DNA of 64,000 nucleotides, taken from contig JBFXAF010000003.1 in the NCBI GenBank assembly GCA_050184585.1, positions 124,001 to 188,000 on the forward strand, given 5' to 3'. Each line of letters opens with the position of its first letter. The stretch's first letter is position 1. Source of the DNA: JBFXAF01 sp050184585 (GTDB lineage: Bacteria > Pseudomonadota > Alphaproteobacteria > Rhizobiales > Rhizobiaceae). The position numbers and the translations under genes were made by a program. Below are positions 50,160-59,712 of the stretch, piece by piece. The notes below the pieces were generated by a model, which saw only the letters and a program-made list of their open reading frames with translations, did not search any database and was not told where the DNA came from.

Positions 50160-50987
50160 TCAGCCGAAGCGCCCGGTGATGTAGTCCTGGGTGCGCTTCT
50201 CGTCGGGGCTCGTGAACATCTTCTCGGTCGGCCCCTCCTCGACGAGGTAGCCGAGATGGAACATCGCCGTCCTCTGCGAGACGCGCGCCGCCTGCTGCAT
50301 GGAATGCGTGACGATGACGATCGTGTAGTTCTGCTTCAGCTCGTCGATCAGTTCCTCGACCTTGGCTGTCGCGATCGGGTCGAGCGCCGAGCACGGCTCG
50401 TCCATGAGGATAACCTCGGGGCTCACTGCGATGGCGCGCGCGATGCACAGCCGCTGCTGCTGCCCGCCCGACAGCCCGGTCCCCGGTTCCGCCAGACGGT
50501 CCTTCACCTCGTTCCACAGCGCAGCCTTCTTGAGGCTGAGCTCGACGATTTCGTCCAGCTCGGCTTTCCCTTTCGCCAGACCATGGATCTTCGGTCCGTA
50601 GCCGACATTCTCGTAGATCGACTTCGGAAACGGGTTGGGCTTCTGGAACACCATGCCGACGCGGGCCCTGAGTTCCACGACGTCGATCTTCGGATCGTAG
50701 ATGTCCTCGCCGTCGAGCGTGATCCTGCCGCCGATGCGGGCGATGTCGATCGTGTCGTTCATCCGGTTGAGGCAGCGAAGAAACGTCGACTTCCCGCAGC
50801 CGGACGGTCCGATCAGGGCAGTGACCTGCTTTTCGGGAATGGCGAGGTCGACGTCGAACAGCGCCTGTTTCTCGCCGTAGTGGACGATGACCTTGTCACC
50901 GCGCATCTTGTAGGTCGGCGTATCCGGCATGGCGGCCAGTTTGTTCTCGACGCCCGCCTCTGTCAAAACGTTCATGGTCGACTCCAT
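50160..50987 (-). CDS. pstB: Phosphate ABC transporter ATPase PstB
   Basis: A 275-residue ATPase: Walker A LIGPSGCGKSTFLRCLNRMND, the family's VGMVFQKPNPFPKSIYENVGYGP, signature GLSGGQQQRLCIARAIAV, Walker B VILMDEPCSALDP and VTHSMQQAARVSQ. The ATG overlaps the pstA stop by one base; a second Met at 50975 is an alternative start. Confidence 0.97.
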   Translation of the reverse strand: MESTMNVLTEAGVENKLAAMPDTPTYKMRGDKVIVHYGEKQALFDVDLAIPEKQVTALIGPSGCGKSTFLRCLNRMNDTIDIARIGGRITLDGEDIYDPKIDVVELRARVGMVFQKPNPFPKSIYENVGYGPKIHGLAKGKAELDEIVELSLKKAALWNEVKDRLAEPGTGLSGGQQQRLCIARAIAVSPEVILMDEPCSALDPIATAKVEELIDELKQNYTIVIVTHSMQQAARVSQRTAMFHLGYLVEEGPTEKMFTSPDEKRTQDYITGRFG

Positions 50988-52285
50988 TACCAGCGCCGCT
51001 CGAACCGTTGCCTGAGGAAGATAGCTATCGCGTTCATCAGGATGAGGAATCCGAGCAGCACGAGGATGGCGGCCGAGGTGCGCGCCACGAAGCCGCGCTC
51101 GGGACTGTCGGCCCAGATATAGATCTGCGTCGGCAGCGCCGTCGACGCCTCGAGCACGCCGGCCGGCGGACTGGTGATGAACGCGTTCATGCCGATCAGC
51201 AGGAGTGGAGCGGTTTCGCCGAGCGCCTGCGCCAGGCCGATGATCGTGCCCGTCATGATCGTCGGCATCGCCAGCGGCAGGATATGGTGGAAAATCGCCT
51301 CATGCTTGGAGGCGCCGATGCCCAGCGCCGCCTCGCGGATCGACGACGGCACCGACTTGAGCGACGCCCGCGTGACGATGATGAGGGTGGGCAGCGTCAT
51401 CAGGGCCAGCACCAGCCCTCCGACCAGCGGCGCCGAACGCGGCAGGCCGAACCAGCCCAGGAACACGGCCAGGCCGAGCAGGCCGAACACGACCGACGGT
51501 ACGGCGGCGAGATTGTTGATGTTGATCTCGATGAGGTCGGTGAAGCGGTTCTTCGGCGCGAACTCTTCGAGATAGATCGCCGCGGCGATGCCGACCGGGA
51601 AGCTGATGAGGAAGCACACCAGCAGCGCCCAGAACGAACCCGAAATCGCGCCGGCCAGGCCGGCGAGTTCGGGGAAGCGGCTGTCCGCGTTGAAGATCAG
51701 CGCCCAGTTCAGCGGCTGGGAGATCAGCCCCTTGGCGACCAGCTGGTCATAGTAGCCGATCTGCCTGTCGTTCACGCGGCGCTGATCCGCCGGCAGGTCC
51801 CGATCGACCTGGCCCTTGGCGAGCTGGTCGAGCGGGTCGGACAGTGGAATCCGGTATGCGGCGCTGCCGTCGAGCAGCGACGGATCGGCGATGACGCGGT
51901 CGCGGACGAGGAAGTGCGCCGACGAGGTGAAGATGGCGAAATAGTCGCGCTCGGCCGAGCGAGGCAGTTCGCCGACCTGCTTGCGCAGAGCGTCGCGCAC
52001 GATGTTGCGCCAGTTGGCGTCTATGAGGTTGTCGCGGTCGATACCGGCGGTCGAGAGGTCGATCTCGACTGTCGCCATCGTCTGCACGAAGGCGCGATAG
52101 CCGGTAAAGGTCAGCGACGTGAAGAGCGTGCCCAGGAACCCCAGCGCGAAGACGATCGCCGCCAGTCCGTAGAGCCGCAGCCGGCGGTCTGCCGCGTAGC
52201 GCGCCTTGCGCCTGGCCGCCATCGCGTCCGACTTCCAGTCGACGGCCGCGCGGTCGGCGGTATCGGTTGCCGTGTCCGCCATCAA
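50987..52285 (-). CDS. pstA: Phosphate ABC transporter permease PstA
   Basis: A 432-residue permease, long like other alphaproteobacterial PstA because of an N-terminal extension (residues about 1-190, DUF3333-like, containing one helix and a periplasmic part). The C-terminal core has the coupling loop EAALGIGASKHEAIFHHILPLAMPTIMTGTIIGLAQALGETAPLL. The ATG overlaps the pstC stop as ATGA. Confidence 0.95.
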   Translation of the reverse strand: MMADTATDTADRAAVDWKSDAMAARRKARYAADRRLRLYGLAAIVFALGFLGTLFTSLTFTGYRAFVQTMATVEIDLSTAGIDRDNLIDANWRNIVRDALRKQVGELPRSAERDYFAIFTSSAHFLVRDRVIADPSLLDGSAAYRIPLSDPLDQLAKGQVDRDLPADQRRVNDRQIGYYDQLVAKGLISQPLNWALIFNADSRFPELAGLAGAISGSFWALLVCFLISFPVGIAAAIYLEEFAPKNRFTDLIEININNLAAVPSVVFGLLGLAVFLGWFGLPRSAPLVGGLVLALMTLPTLIIVTRASLKSVPSSIREAALGIGASKHEAIFHHILPLAMPTIMTGTIIGLAQALGETAPLLLIGMNAFITSPPAGVLEASTALPTQIYIWADSPERGFVARTSAAILVLLGFLILMNAIAIFLRQRFERRW

Positions 52286-53664
52286 TACTTCTCCCGGTAC
52301 TTCCGCACGGTGCGAAGCGCGACCAGGTTGAGCCCGAGGGTGATGATGAACAGCACCAGGCCCAGCGCGAAGGCCGCCAGCGTCTTCGGGTTGTCGAACT
52401 CGGTGTCGCCGATGAGCAGCGTCACGATCTGCACGGTGACGGTCGTCACCGAGTCGAACGGATTGAGCGTCATCCTGGCGATCAGGCCGGCCGCCATGAC
52501 GACGATCATCGTCTCGCCGATGGCGCGGCTGAGCGCCAGCAGCACGCCGCCGACGATCCCCGGCAGGGCCGCCGGGAGGAGCACCTTGCGGATCGTCTCG
52601 CCCTTGGTAGCCCCGAGCGCATAGGATCCGTCGCGCATGGCCCGCGGCACGGCCGCGAGCGCGTCGTCCGACAGCGAGGAAATGAAGGGGATGATCATCA
52701 CGCCCATGACGGCGCCCGCGGCGAGCGCGCTGTTGGGCGCGGCGTCGATGCCGATCGCGATGCCGAGGCTACGAACGGCGGGCGCCACCGTGAGCACCGC
52801 GAAGAAGCCGTACACCACCGTCGGGATCCCGGCCAGTATCTCCAGCATCGGCTTGACCACGGCGCGGAACCGTTCGCCCGAATACTCGGTGAGATAGATC
52901 GCCGACAGGATGCCGACCGGCACCGCGACCGCCATGGCAAGGGCGGAGATCACGATCGTTCCGAACAGCACCGGCACGACGCCGAAAGCGCCCTGCCCCG
53001 CGACCTGATCTTCGCGGATGGCGATCTGTGGTTCCCAGCGAAGGCCGAACAGGAACTCCGTGATCGGGACGCGCGCGAAGAACTGCGCGGCCTCGTAGAC
53101 CAGCGAGGCGACGATGCCGGCGGTGGTCAGGATCGCGACCAGCGACGAGAACATCATGAACCAGGTGACCGAGCGCTCGACGCTGTGGCGTGCGCGGTAG
53201 CGCTGGTCGATGACGCGAAGTCCGAGAAACGCCCCGAGCGCCACGAGCGAGGCGACGGTCGCCGCCATGGCCCAGCGCGCCAGCATGTCCAGCGACCGCA
53301 GATGCTCGACCGCGGCGAGGATCTCGGGCGTCGGCTCCTTGAAGATGTTGCCCGCCGCGACCTGGCGGACCTCGCTGATGAGCAGCGCGCGTTCGGCCCC
53401 CGTCATGCTTGCCGCGTCCGTGATCCGCGCGAGGACGAGCGCGTCGATGACGCCTCTCTGGAAAAGCAGCCAGACGAGCAGGAAGACCAATGGCGGCACG
53501 CCGGCCCAGATCGCCGCGTTGAGGCCGTGATAGATGGGGCGCGAATGAGCCTTTCCGGCCCTCGCACGATTGACCTTGGCCGATCGCCATCCCCAGACCG
53601 CCACCATGACGGCGGCAAGGGCGATCAGACCCAGCAGATATCCCGCCATGTGGTCCCCCGGCAC
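52282..53664 (-). CDS. pstC: Phosphate ABC transporter permease PstC
   Basis: A 460-residue permease with helices at the N-terminus and a large periplasmic segment, again the longer alphaproteobacterial form. The conserved IYLTEYSGERFRAVVKPMLEILAGIPTVVYGFFAVLTVAP and loop YALGATKGETIRKVLLPAALPGIVGGVLLALSRAIGETMIVVMAA identify it. It pairs with PstA. Confidence 0.95.
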   Translation of the reverse strand: MPGDHMAGYLLGLIALAAVMVAVWGWRSAKVNRARAGKAHSRPIYHGLNAAIWAGVPPLVFLLVWLLFQRGVIDALVLARITDAASMTGAERALLISEVRQVAAGNIFKEPTPEILAAVEHLRSLDMLARWAMAATVASLVALGAFLGLRVIDQRYRARHSVERSVTWFMMFSSLVAILTTAGIVASLVYEAAQFFARVPITEFLFGLRWEPQIAIREDQVAGQGAFGVVPVLFGTIVISALAMAVAVPVGILSAIYLTEYSGERFRAVVKPMLEILAGIPTVVYGFFAVLTVAPAVRSLGIAIGIDAAPNSALAAGAVMGVMIIPFISSLSDDALAAVPRAMRDGSYALGATKGETIRKVLLPAALPGIVGGVLLALSRAIGETMIVVMAAGLIARMTLNPFDSVTTVTVQIVTLLIGDTEFDNPKTLAAFALGLVLFIITLGLNLVALRTVRKYREKY

Positions 53665-53673
53665 GTCAAGGAC

Positions 53674-53701
53674 ACGGCCGCCCGCGATCGCGGACGGCCG
53701 T
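53674..53701. terminator. Intra-operon hairpin between pstS and pstC
   Basis: ACGGCCGCCCGCGA followed directly by TCGCGGACGGCCGT: 14-base arms with one mismatch. It lies in the 51-base pstS-pstC gap and probably lets pstS be expressed above the membrane genes. Confidence 0.72.
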
Positions 53702-53715
53702 TCGGTTCAGGATGC

Positions 53716-54762
53716 TCAGGAGCCCGAGCCGTACTTCTTGCCTTCGAGCACGGCCTTCTGGACGTCGGCGCGCTTGTCGTCGGCGAGCGGGGTCAGGCCG
53801 CGCTCGGCGAGGTAGCCGTCTGGTCCGAGCGCCTCGTCGGAGACATACTCGGCCAGGAAATCCTGCATGCCGGGAATGACGTCGCGATGAGCGTTCTTCA
53901 CGTAGAAGAAGATCGGCCGCGACACCGGATAGGAACCGTCGGCGATCGTCTCGAAGGTCGGTTCGACACCGTCGACCTTGACCGCCTTCAGCTTGTCGCT
54001 GTTCTCGTAGAGGAACGAGTAGCCGAAGATGCCGATCGAGTTCGGATCGGACTCCAGGCGCTGGACGATCAGGTTGTCATTCTCGCCGGCCTCGACGAAG
54101 GGGCCGTCCTGACGCATGCGCGAACAGACCTCGTCCCACTTCTTGGCGTCGGCCTTCTTCAGGTCGGCCATGCCGGGGAGATCCGAGCAGCCTTCATGCA
54201 TGACCAGTTCGACGAAGGCGTCGCGCGTGCCCGACGTCGGCGGCGGGCCGAAGGCGATGATGTTGACGGCCGGCAGCGACGCATCGATGTCCGACCACAT
54301 CTTGTTGGGGTTCGCGACGAAACCGCCATTGCCGTCCGGCAGGTCGGCGGCCAGCGCCCGGAACACCTGCTCCTTGGTGAGGTTCCAATCCGTCGTGTTT
54401 GCGCGCGACAGTGCGATCGACAGACCGTCATAGCCGATCAGCGCCTCGGTGATGTCGGTGACGCCGTTCTCGGCGCACAGCTTGACTTCCGACTCCTTGA
54501 TGGCGCGCGATGCGCCGGTGATGTCGGCGTGGTCCGGGCCGATGCCGCCGCAGAACACCTTGAAGCCGCCGCCGGTGCCGGTGGACTCGACGACCGGCGC
54601 CGGATTGCCGGTCTTGTTGGCGTACTCTTCGGCAACCGCCTGCGAGTAAGGGAAGACGGTCGACGAGCCGACCACCTTGATCTGGTCGCGTGCGACCGCC
54701 ACTTCGGCCGAGGCCGCGAGCGCCAGGGCGGCGGCGGACGCCGCGAGGAGGAATTTCGTCAT
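53716..54762 (-). CDS. pstS: Phosphate-binding periplasmic protein PstS
   Basis: A 348-residue phosphate-binding protein with signal peptide (LLAASAAALALAASAEVAVA). VVGSSTVFPYSQAVAEEYANKTG and VESTGTGGGFKVFCGG form the phosphate pocket, and GDVSRAIK-like DITGASRAIKESE and PPPTSGTRDAFVE complete it. Start at 54762 from signal-peptide layout. First gene of pstSCAB-phoU-phoB, under the PHO box. Confidence 0.95.
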   Translation of the reverse strand: MTKFLLAASAAALALAASAEVAVARDQIKVVGSSTVFPYSQAVAEEYANKTGNPAPVVESTGTGGGFKVFCGGIGPDHADITGASRAIKESEVKLCAENGVTDITEALIGYDGLSIALSRANTTDWNLTKEQVFRALAADLPDGNGGFVANPNKMWSDIDASLPAVNIIAFGPPPTSGTRDAFVELVMHEGCSDLPGMADLKKADAKKWDEVCSRMRQDGPFVEAGENDNLIVQRLESDPNSIGIFGYSFLYENSDKLKAVKVDGVEPTFETIADGSYPVSRPIFFYVKNAHRDVIPGMQDFLAEYVSDEALGPDGYLAERGLTPLADDKRADVQKAVLEGKKYGSGS

Positions 54763-54834
54763 GGAGCCTGCTCCTGTCGGGGGGACATCTTCAGGACGCC
54801 CGCTTGGCGTCGGGAGAGGCATTAGCGAGGCCGT

Positions 54835-54852
54835 GTTACAGTTCGATGACAG
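54835..54852 (-). promoter_or_regulatory. PHO box of the pst operon
   Basis: On the minus strand CTGTCAT-CGAA-CTGTAAC, two 7-base direct repeats 11 bases apart, the PhoB-binding pattern. It is about 73 bases upstream of the pstS start. Confidence 0.88.
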
Positions 54853-54903
54853 TTTCGTGTCGCGCCGATAACGGCAGTTCGAAGCGCGCGCCCACATCAT
54901 GCG

Positions 54904-54929
54904 GAACCGGCCCGCAAGCGGGCCGGTTC
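54904..54929. terminator. Hairpin after the multi-PAS kinase gene
   Basis: GAACCGGCCCG, loop CAAG, CGGGCCGGTTC: a perfect 11-bp stem 77 bases past the kinase stop on the minus strand and before the pst promoter. It lacks a T-run. Confidence 0.65.
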
Positions 54930-55005
54930 GCGTGTTGGATTCAGGCAGTTGACGGCAATCGGCGTCGCCTGGGCAAACGGCGCGGCGCGACTGATTTTTC
55001 GGTGG

Positions 55006-58000
55006 CTATCCGGCGTCGCGCTGGCGCTCGCCACCGAGATTCGCCCAGCGCTCCACCTTGTCGAGCAGCGTACGTGGGCTGATCGGCTTCGAGAGATAGT
55101 CATCCATGCCGGCCTCTATGCACCGCTCGCGGTCGCCCTTGAGCGCATGGGCGGTCACACCGATGATCGGCGTGCGGCCGCCGCTGCCCGACTCCGCCTC
55201 GCGGATGGCGCCGGTCGCCTGCAAGCCGTTCATCTCCGGCATCGACACGTCCATGAGGATCATGCGCGGCTTCATCTCCGTCCAAGCCTCGACCGCCAGG
55301 CGGCCGTTGCCGACGATCTGGAAGGTCAGCCCGGTTTCGCTGAGTATCTGCGTGAAGACGAGCTGGTTCACCTCGTTGTCCTCGGCCACGAGGATATCGA
55401 GCCTGTAGGCGGCCGGATCGGGCTTGGCTATCCTGACGGCCGGCTGTTCGGGCGCCGGCTCCTCGCGGCGCAACGAACGCACCGCGGCCTCGGCGAGCAC
55501 CGAGGGTCCCCCGACCGACGCGCGGCGTCGCTGGATCGCCGCGACGATCGTTTCGAGAAGCGCCGATGACCGGGCCGGCTTGATCAGCTGCGCATCAATG
55601 CCGAGGTCGCGATAGCTGATGTTGGACAGCGCCTGGTCGACGGAAGTCAGAAGAACGATGGGCGTGCCGGAAATAAGCGGATTGGCCTGGATATGGCGCG
55701 CGACGTCGACGCCGGTCATTCCGGGCATCTGGTAGTCGAGCACCACGCAGTCGACCGCCAGCCCGAAGGACGCGGCGGTCTCGAGCACCTTCAGCCCCTC
55801 CGGACCGCTCTCCGCGGCGCAGCTGTCGAAGGTCCACGAGTTCATCTGCTCGGTGAGTATGGTTCGATTGACGGCGTTGTCGTCGACCACCAGGACGCGC
55901 GCGCCGGTGACGTCGAGCGGCGTGACCCGCCGACCGCCCTGAATGCCTGCATTCTTCATCGTCATGGTGAACCAGAAGGTCGATCCCTTCCCCTCCGTGC
56001 TTTCGACGCCCATCTCGCCGCCCATCAGGGCGACCAGGCGCGATGCTATGGCAAGTCCAAGTCCCGTTCCCTCGTGCCGGCGGGTCGACGAGCCGTCGAC
56101 CTGGCTGAACTTCTCGAACACCGACGCGAGTTTCTCTGCCGGGATGCCGATACCCGTATCCGTTACCGAGTAACGGAAATCCGTCGTATCGCCGCGCCGT
56201 TCGCCGGTCACGTCGACGAGCACATGGCCGCGGTCGGTGAACTTCACGGCGTTTCCGAGCAGGTTCGTGACGATCTGGCGTATGCGTCCGACGTCGCCGA
56301 CATAGTGATCCTGCAGCACCGGATCGATGCGGACGATCAGTTCGAGGTCCTTCTCCTTGGCGCGCGTCGACACCAGGGTGGCCACGTCCTCGATCGCCTC
56401 GGCGAGATTGAAGGGGGCCGGATCGAGGATGAGCTGGCCCGCGTCGATCTTGGAGAAGTCGAGAATGTCGTTGATGATCGTCAGCAGGGCATTCCCCGAC
56501 TTGACGATGATGTCGGTGAACGTCTTCTGCTTCGGATTGAGCGGCGACTTGGCGAGCAATTCCGCCATGCCGAGCACGCCGTTCATCGGCGTCCTGATCT
56601 CGTGGCTCATGTTGGCGAGGAATTCCGACTTCGCACGGTCGGCGAGCACCGCGCGCTGCTGCGCCTCCTCCAGCTCGCGCTCGCGCTCCTTGAGCTCGGT
56701 GATGTCGGTGGTCGAGCCTATGAGATAAAGCGATCCGTCCGACGCGATCATCGCGCTCTTGCGGGCAATCTGGTGATGCACGCTTCCGTCAGGGCGCGTG
56801 GCGATTTCCTCGACCTCGTGGGTCGCGCCTGAATTGAGGACGGCGAGGTCGCCGCTGGTGAAGTCCTCGCCTTCCGTCCCGAAGATTTCGATGTCGGTCT
56901 TGCCCACGGCGAAGTCGCGTCCGTAGCCGGTCAGGTCCGACCAGCCCTGGTTGACGTAGATGAGCCGCAGATCGGGACGCTTGGCGTAGATGGCGACCGG
57001 CACGTTGTCGATCAGGTTTCGGAAGAGCTCGTTGTCCCTCATGCTCTCGCGCAGGTCGCCCTCGCGCTTCTTCATGTCCGTGATGTCGACGCGCACGCCG
57101 ATGAACGTTCCGTCCGCCGCGCGGGTATCGACGACATGGTACCATCGTCCGTCTGGGTTGCGCCGCTCGAACTCCGAGTGCTGCATCAGGTGGCGGCCCA
57201 TATAGGCCTCGCACCACGCCTCGTAGTCGGTGTCGTAGAGCGCGTCGATCTCCTCGTCTCCACTCGAACGGAAGAAGCCGATCGAGTGGCCGTACTCGAC
57301 CGCCTCGCGGAACGACTTGCCCGGCACCCATACGGGAGCCAGGGGGGCAAGCGTGTCGCGCAGTTCCTTGTTGGCGAGCACGAAGCGGTCATCGCGATCG
57401 TAGATGATGACGCCCGTCGGCAGGGAATCGAGCACGCTCGCCAGATGCAGCCGCGCCTGTTCGGCTTCCTGCTCGCGTCGCCTCAGTTCGGTGATGTCGA
57501 AGATGGTGCAGGCGACGTAGTCGTTGCCGCTGTCGGTCCGCACCTTGTTTTTGCGCACCAGCCTCGACTTCCCGATTCCCGAGAAATCGAAATCCTCCTC
57601 GACTTCGTAGACTTCACCCGTGGCGAGTACGTGCCGCTCGCTCTCCTCGAACGAACGCGCATCGCTCTCGGGAACGAAATCGGCGCCGCGCTTGCCGATC
57701 ATGTCGTCGGGCTGGAGTCCGAACAGAGCCGCGAAGGCCTTGTTGACGCCGACAAAAGTCAGGCTGGAATCCTTGACGAAGATGGGATTTGTGACGCCGT
57801 TGAGGACGGCTTCCGACAGCTTCGCCTGTTCGAGCGCGACACCCAGTTCGGTCTCGCGCCGCTTCTGCTCGCTGATGTCATAGTAGCAGACGAGGCGCTT
57901 GCCGCCGGAAAGCGAGGTGACCGAGTAGATCATCGTGCAGCCGTCGGCGCGGCGGAACTCTCGAGGCTCCACGTCGCCCCGGCGGATCTCCCCGAGCCGG

Positions 58001-59667
58001 GAACCCACGTAATCCTCCCAATCCGCGTCTCCGACGTCATAGATGCCGTTGTTGCGGTTGACGTCCATCAGCGCCCGGAACGGGCTGCCCACCTCGACCT
58101 GACCTGGTTGCAGGCGCCAGATGTCGAAGAAGGCCCGGTTGATGATCTCGGCGTCGAGGTTCGAATCGAGAACGACCACACCCATGCGCATGGCGTCGAG
58201 TGAGCGCTTGAGGTCCGAGAGCGTGGCCTGCGCGTGTTCGTTCGCCGCCGCCAGTTCCTCCTCGCGGTGCTTCATCTCGGTGACGTCGGAACGGATGCCG
58301 ACACGGTCGCCCGTGTTCGTCACCTCGTCGCGGCGCATCATCCAGCGGCCGTCATGCGTCTGGAACAGGATCTCCTCGCCGATCTCGCGTTCGCGCGACT
58401 CCACCTGCTGACGCGCCCACTCTTCCTCGCGATCGTCCGCTTCCGGCACGAGGCCCGACCGCGCGAGATCGAGGATGAGTTCGGGATAGCTGCGGCCCTC
58501 GCGCAGGTCCGGCAGGAAGCCGAACTGTCTGCGAAAGGCCTTGTTGCAGGCGATCAGCCGATCGTCGCGGTCCCACAGCACGAATCCGTCCTTGAGTGCG
58601 TCGATCGCCGTCTGCAGCCGCACGCGCGCGGCGTCGGCCTCGGCTTTCGCCCGCTCCATCCGGGCCTCGTGGCGCTTCAGGGCGGAAATGTCCGTGGTGA
58701 AAGCCATCAGGCCGCCGTCGTCGGTCCTGAGGGTCCGCCTCATCACCCATCGACCGTCGCCCAGGCGGAAGGTCGACTGCGTCTGTTCCTGCGCCGTGCG
58801 CTCTTCCATGACCGAGGCGCGCCATTCGTCCACGCTCAGTTCGCCGGGGTCCATGACCCCGCGGGCAAGGCCGGTGTCGACGATTTCCGAGAAGGCCACG
58901 CCGGGCCGGATGATGTCCTCTAGCCCGCGGTAGAGCTTGAGCAGCGCCTCGTTGTAGAGCACCAGCCGGTCATCGCGGTCGTAGTAGCAGAAGGCGTCGT
59001 CCATGACATTGAGCGCTGCGAGCAGGCGCTGCGCATGGGTCTCACGCTCGTCTCCGCCGGCGAACAGCTTGCGCACGACCTCTTCGCGCGCAAGGGTGAG
59101 CTTGTGCTGCGCCAGCTCCTCCGTAGCCGCGGCGATGCCGGTGACGTTTCTTCCGACGCCCCGGTATCCCGTGAACGCGCCTTCCGTGGTGAAGAGCGGA
59201 ATGCCGCTGATCGAAACCCAGCGTGCCTCGCGCCGGGCCTCGGCGGACTCGTATATGAAGTCGGTGAAGGGCCGGTGCGCCTCGAGGTCGTCCAGGTGCG
59301 ACGCCGCGCTCTCGTCGGTTCGGGCGACGTTCTTCAGGAACTCGAAGCGCGAGCGGCCGATGACGGTCGCGGGATCGATCCCGGTGTGACGCTGGAACCT
59401 GCTCGAGAACCAGACGAAACGATGCTCGCCGTCGGTTTCCCACAACCAGTCCGCGCTTGCGTCGAGCAGCGCGCGCAGATGCGCCGCGTCGAGGTGCCGC
59501 TCCCCACAGGTCGCGCCACCGGCGATCACGCCGGCTTCCGCCTGCCCACTGACCCCGCGTTCCCCCCCGGAGACGCTGGCACCGTCCCGCACTTTCACTT
59601 GCAGAGCCTCTTGCCCAGTCCTAGGCCGGCTAATGTGCACAACAAGCATTAACGACACGCTAACCAT
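55006..59667 (-). CDS. Multi-PAS hybrid histidine kinase
   Basis: A 1553-residue hybrid kinase. Seven PAS-like domains follow one another, opening with FRAME-type starts such as LRALLDASADWLWETDG, LNVMDDAFCYYDRDDR, IDALKDGFVLWDRDDR, LDAMRMGVVVLDSN, LNGVTNPIFVKDSS, LDSLPTGVIIYDRDDR and LIDNVPVAIYAKRPD. Then HisKA with LANMSHEIRTPMNGVLG (phospho-His near residue 1021), an ATPase domain, and two receivers (Asp near 1310 in VVLDYQMPG and near 1471 in ILMDVSMPEMNG). No clear transmembrane span beyond a weak N-terminal one, so it is probably cytosolic. The first 55 residues are uncertain. It sits upstream of pstS but its partner is unknown. Confidence 0.93.
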   Translation of the reverse strand: MVSVSLMLVVHISRPRTGQEALQVKVRDGASVSGGERGVSGQAEAGVIAGGATCGERHLDAAHLRALLDASADWLWETDGEHRFVWFSSRFQRHTGIDPATVIGRSRFEFLKNVARTDESAASHLDDLEAHRPFTDFIYESAEARREARWVSISGIPLFTTEGAFTGYRGVGRNVTGIAAATEELAQHKLTLAREEVVRKLFAGGDERETHAQRLLAALNVMDDAFCYYDRDDRLVLYNEALLKLYRGLEDIIRPGVAFSEIVDTGLARGVMDPGELSVDEWRASVMEERTAQEQTQSTFRLGDGRWVMRRTLRTDDGGLMAFTTDISALKRHEARMERAKAEADAARVRLQTAIDALKDGFVLWDRDDRLIACNKAFRRQFGFLPDLREGRSYPELILDLARSGLVPEADDREEEWARQQVESREREIGEEILFQTHDGRWMMRRDEVTNTGDRVGIRSDVTEMKHREEELAAANEHAQATLSDLKRSLDAMRMGVVVLDSNLDAEIINRAFFDIWRLQPGQVEVGSPFRALMDVNRNNGIYDVGDADWEDYVGSRLGEIRRGDVEPREFRRADGCTMIYSVTSLSGGKRLVCYYDISEQKRRETELGVALEQAKLSEAVLNGVTNPIFVKDSSLTFVGVNKAFAALFGLQPDDMIGKRGADFVPESDARSFEESERHVLATGEVYEVEEDFDFSGIGKSRLVRKNKVRTDSGNDYVACTIFDITELRRREQEAEQARLHLASVLDSLPTGVIIYDRDDRFVLANKELRDTLAPLAPVWVPGKSFREAVEYGHSIGFFRSSGDEEIDALYDTDYEAWCEAYMGRHLMQHSEFERRNPDGRWYHVVDTRAADGTFIGVRVDITDMKKREGDLRESMRDNELFRNLIDNVPVAIYAKRPDLRLIYVNQGWSDLTGYGRDFAVGKTDIEIFGTEGEDFTSGDLAVLNSGATHEVEEIATRPDGSVHHQIARKSAMIASDGSLYLIGSTTDITELKERERELEEAQQRAVLADRAKSEFLANMSHEIRTPMNGVLGMAELLAKSPLNPKQKTFTDIIVKSGNALLTIINDILDFSKIDAGQLILDPAPFNLAEAIEDVATLVSTRAKEKDLELIVRIDPVLQDHYVGDVGRIRQIVTNLLGNAVKFTDRGHVLVDVTGERRGDTTDFRYSVTDTGIGIPAEKLASVFEKFSQVDGSSTRRHEGTGLGLAIASRLVALMGGEMGVESTEGKGSTFWFTMTMKNAGIQGGRRVTPLDVTGARVLVVDDNAVNRTILTEQMNSWTFDSCAAESGPEGLKVLETAASFGLAVDCVVLDYQMPGMTGVDVARHIQANPLISGTPIVLLTSVDQALSNISYRDLGIDAQLIKPARSSALLETIVAAIQRRRASVGGPSVLAEAAVRSLRREEPAPEQPAVRIAKPDPAAYRLDILVAEDNEVNQLVFTQILSETGLTFQIVGNGRLAVEAWTEMKPRMILMDVSMPEMNGLQATGAIREAESGSGGRTPIIGVTAHALKGDRERCIEAGMDDYLSKPISPRTLLDKVERWANLGGERQRDAG

Positions 59668-59712
59668 AGGCGGTCCTGCGTCGTCGACGGTGCGGCTGGC
59701 CTTGATGGCGGA

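Noticed and set aside
52267..54825. An 852-codon plus-strand open frame opposite pstC and pstS
   Set aside because: Same cause: third-position GC bias keeps the antisense frame open; no domain is recognisable.
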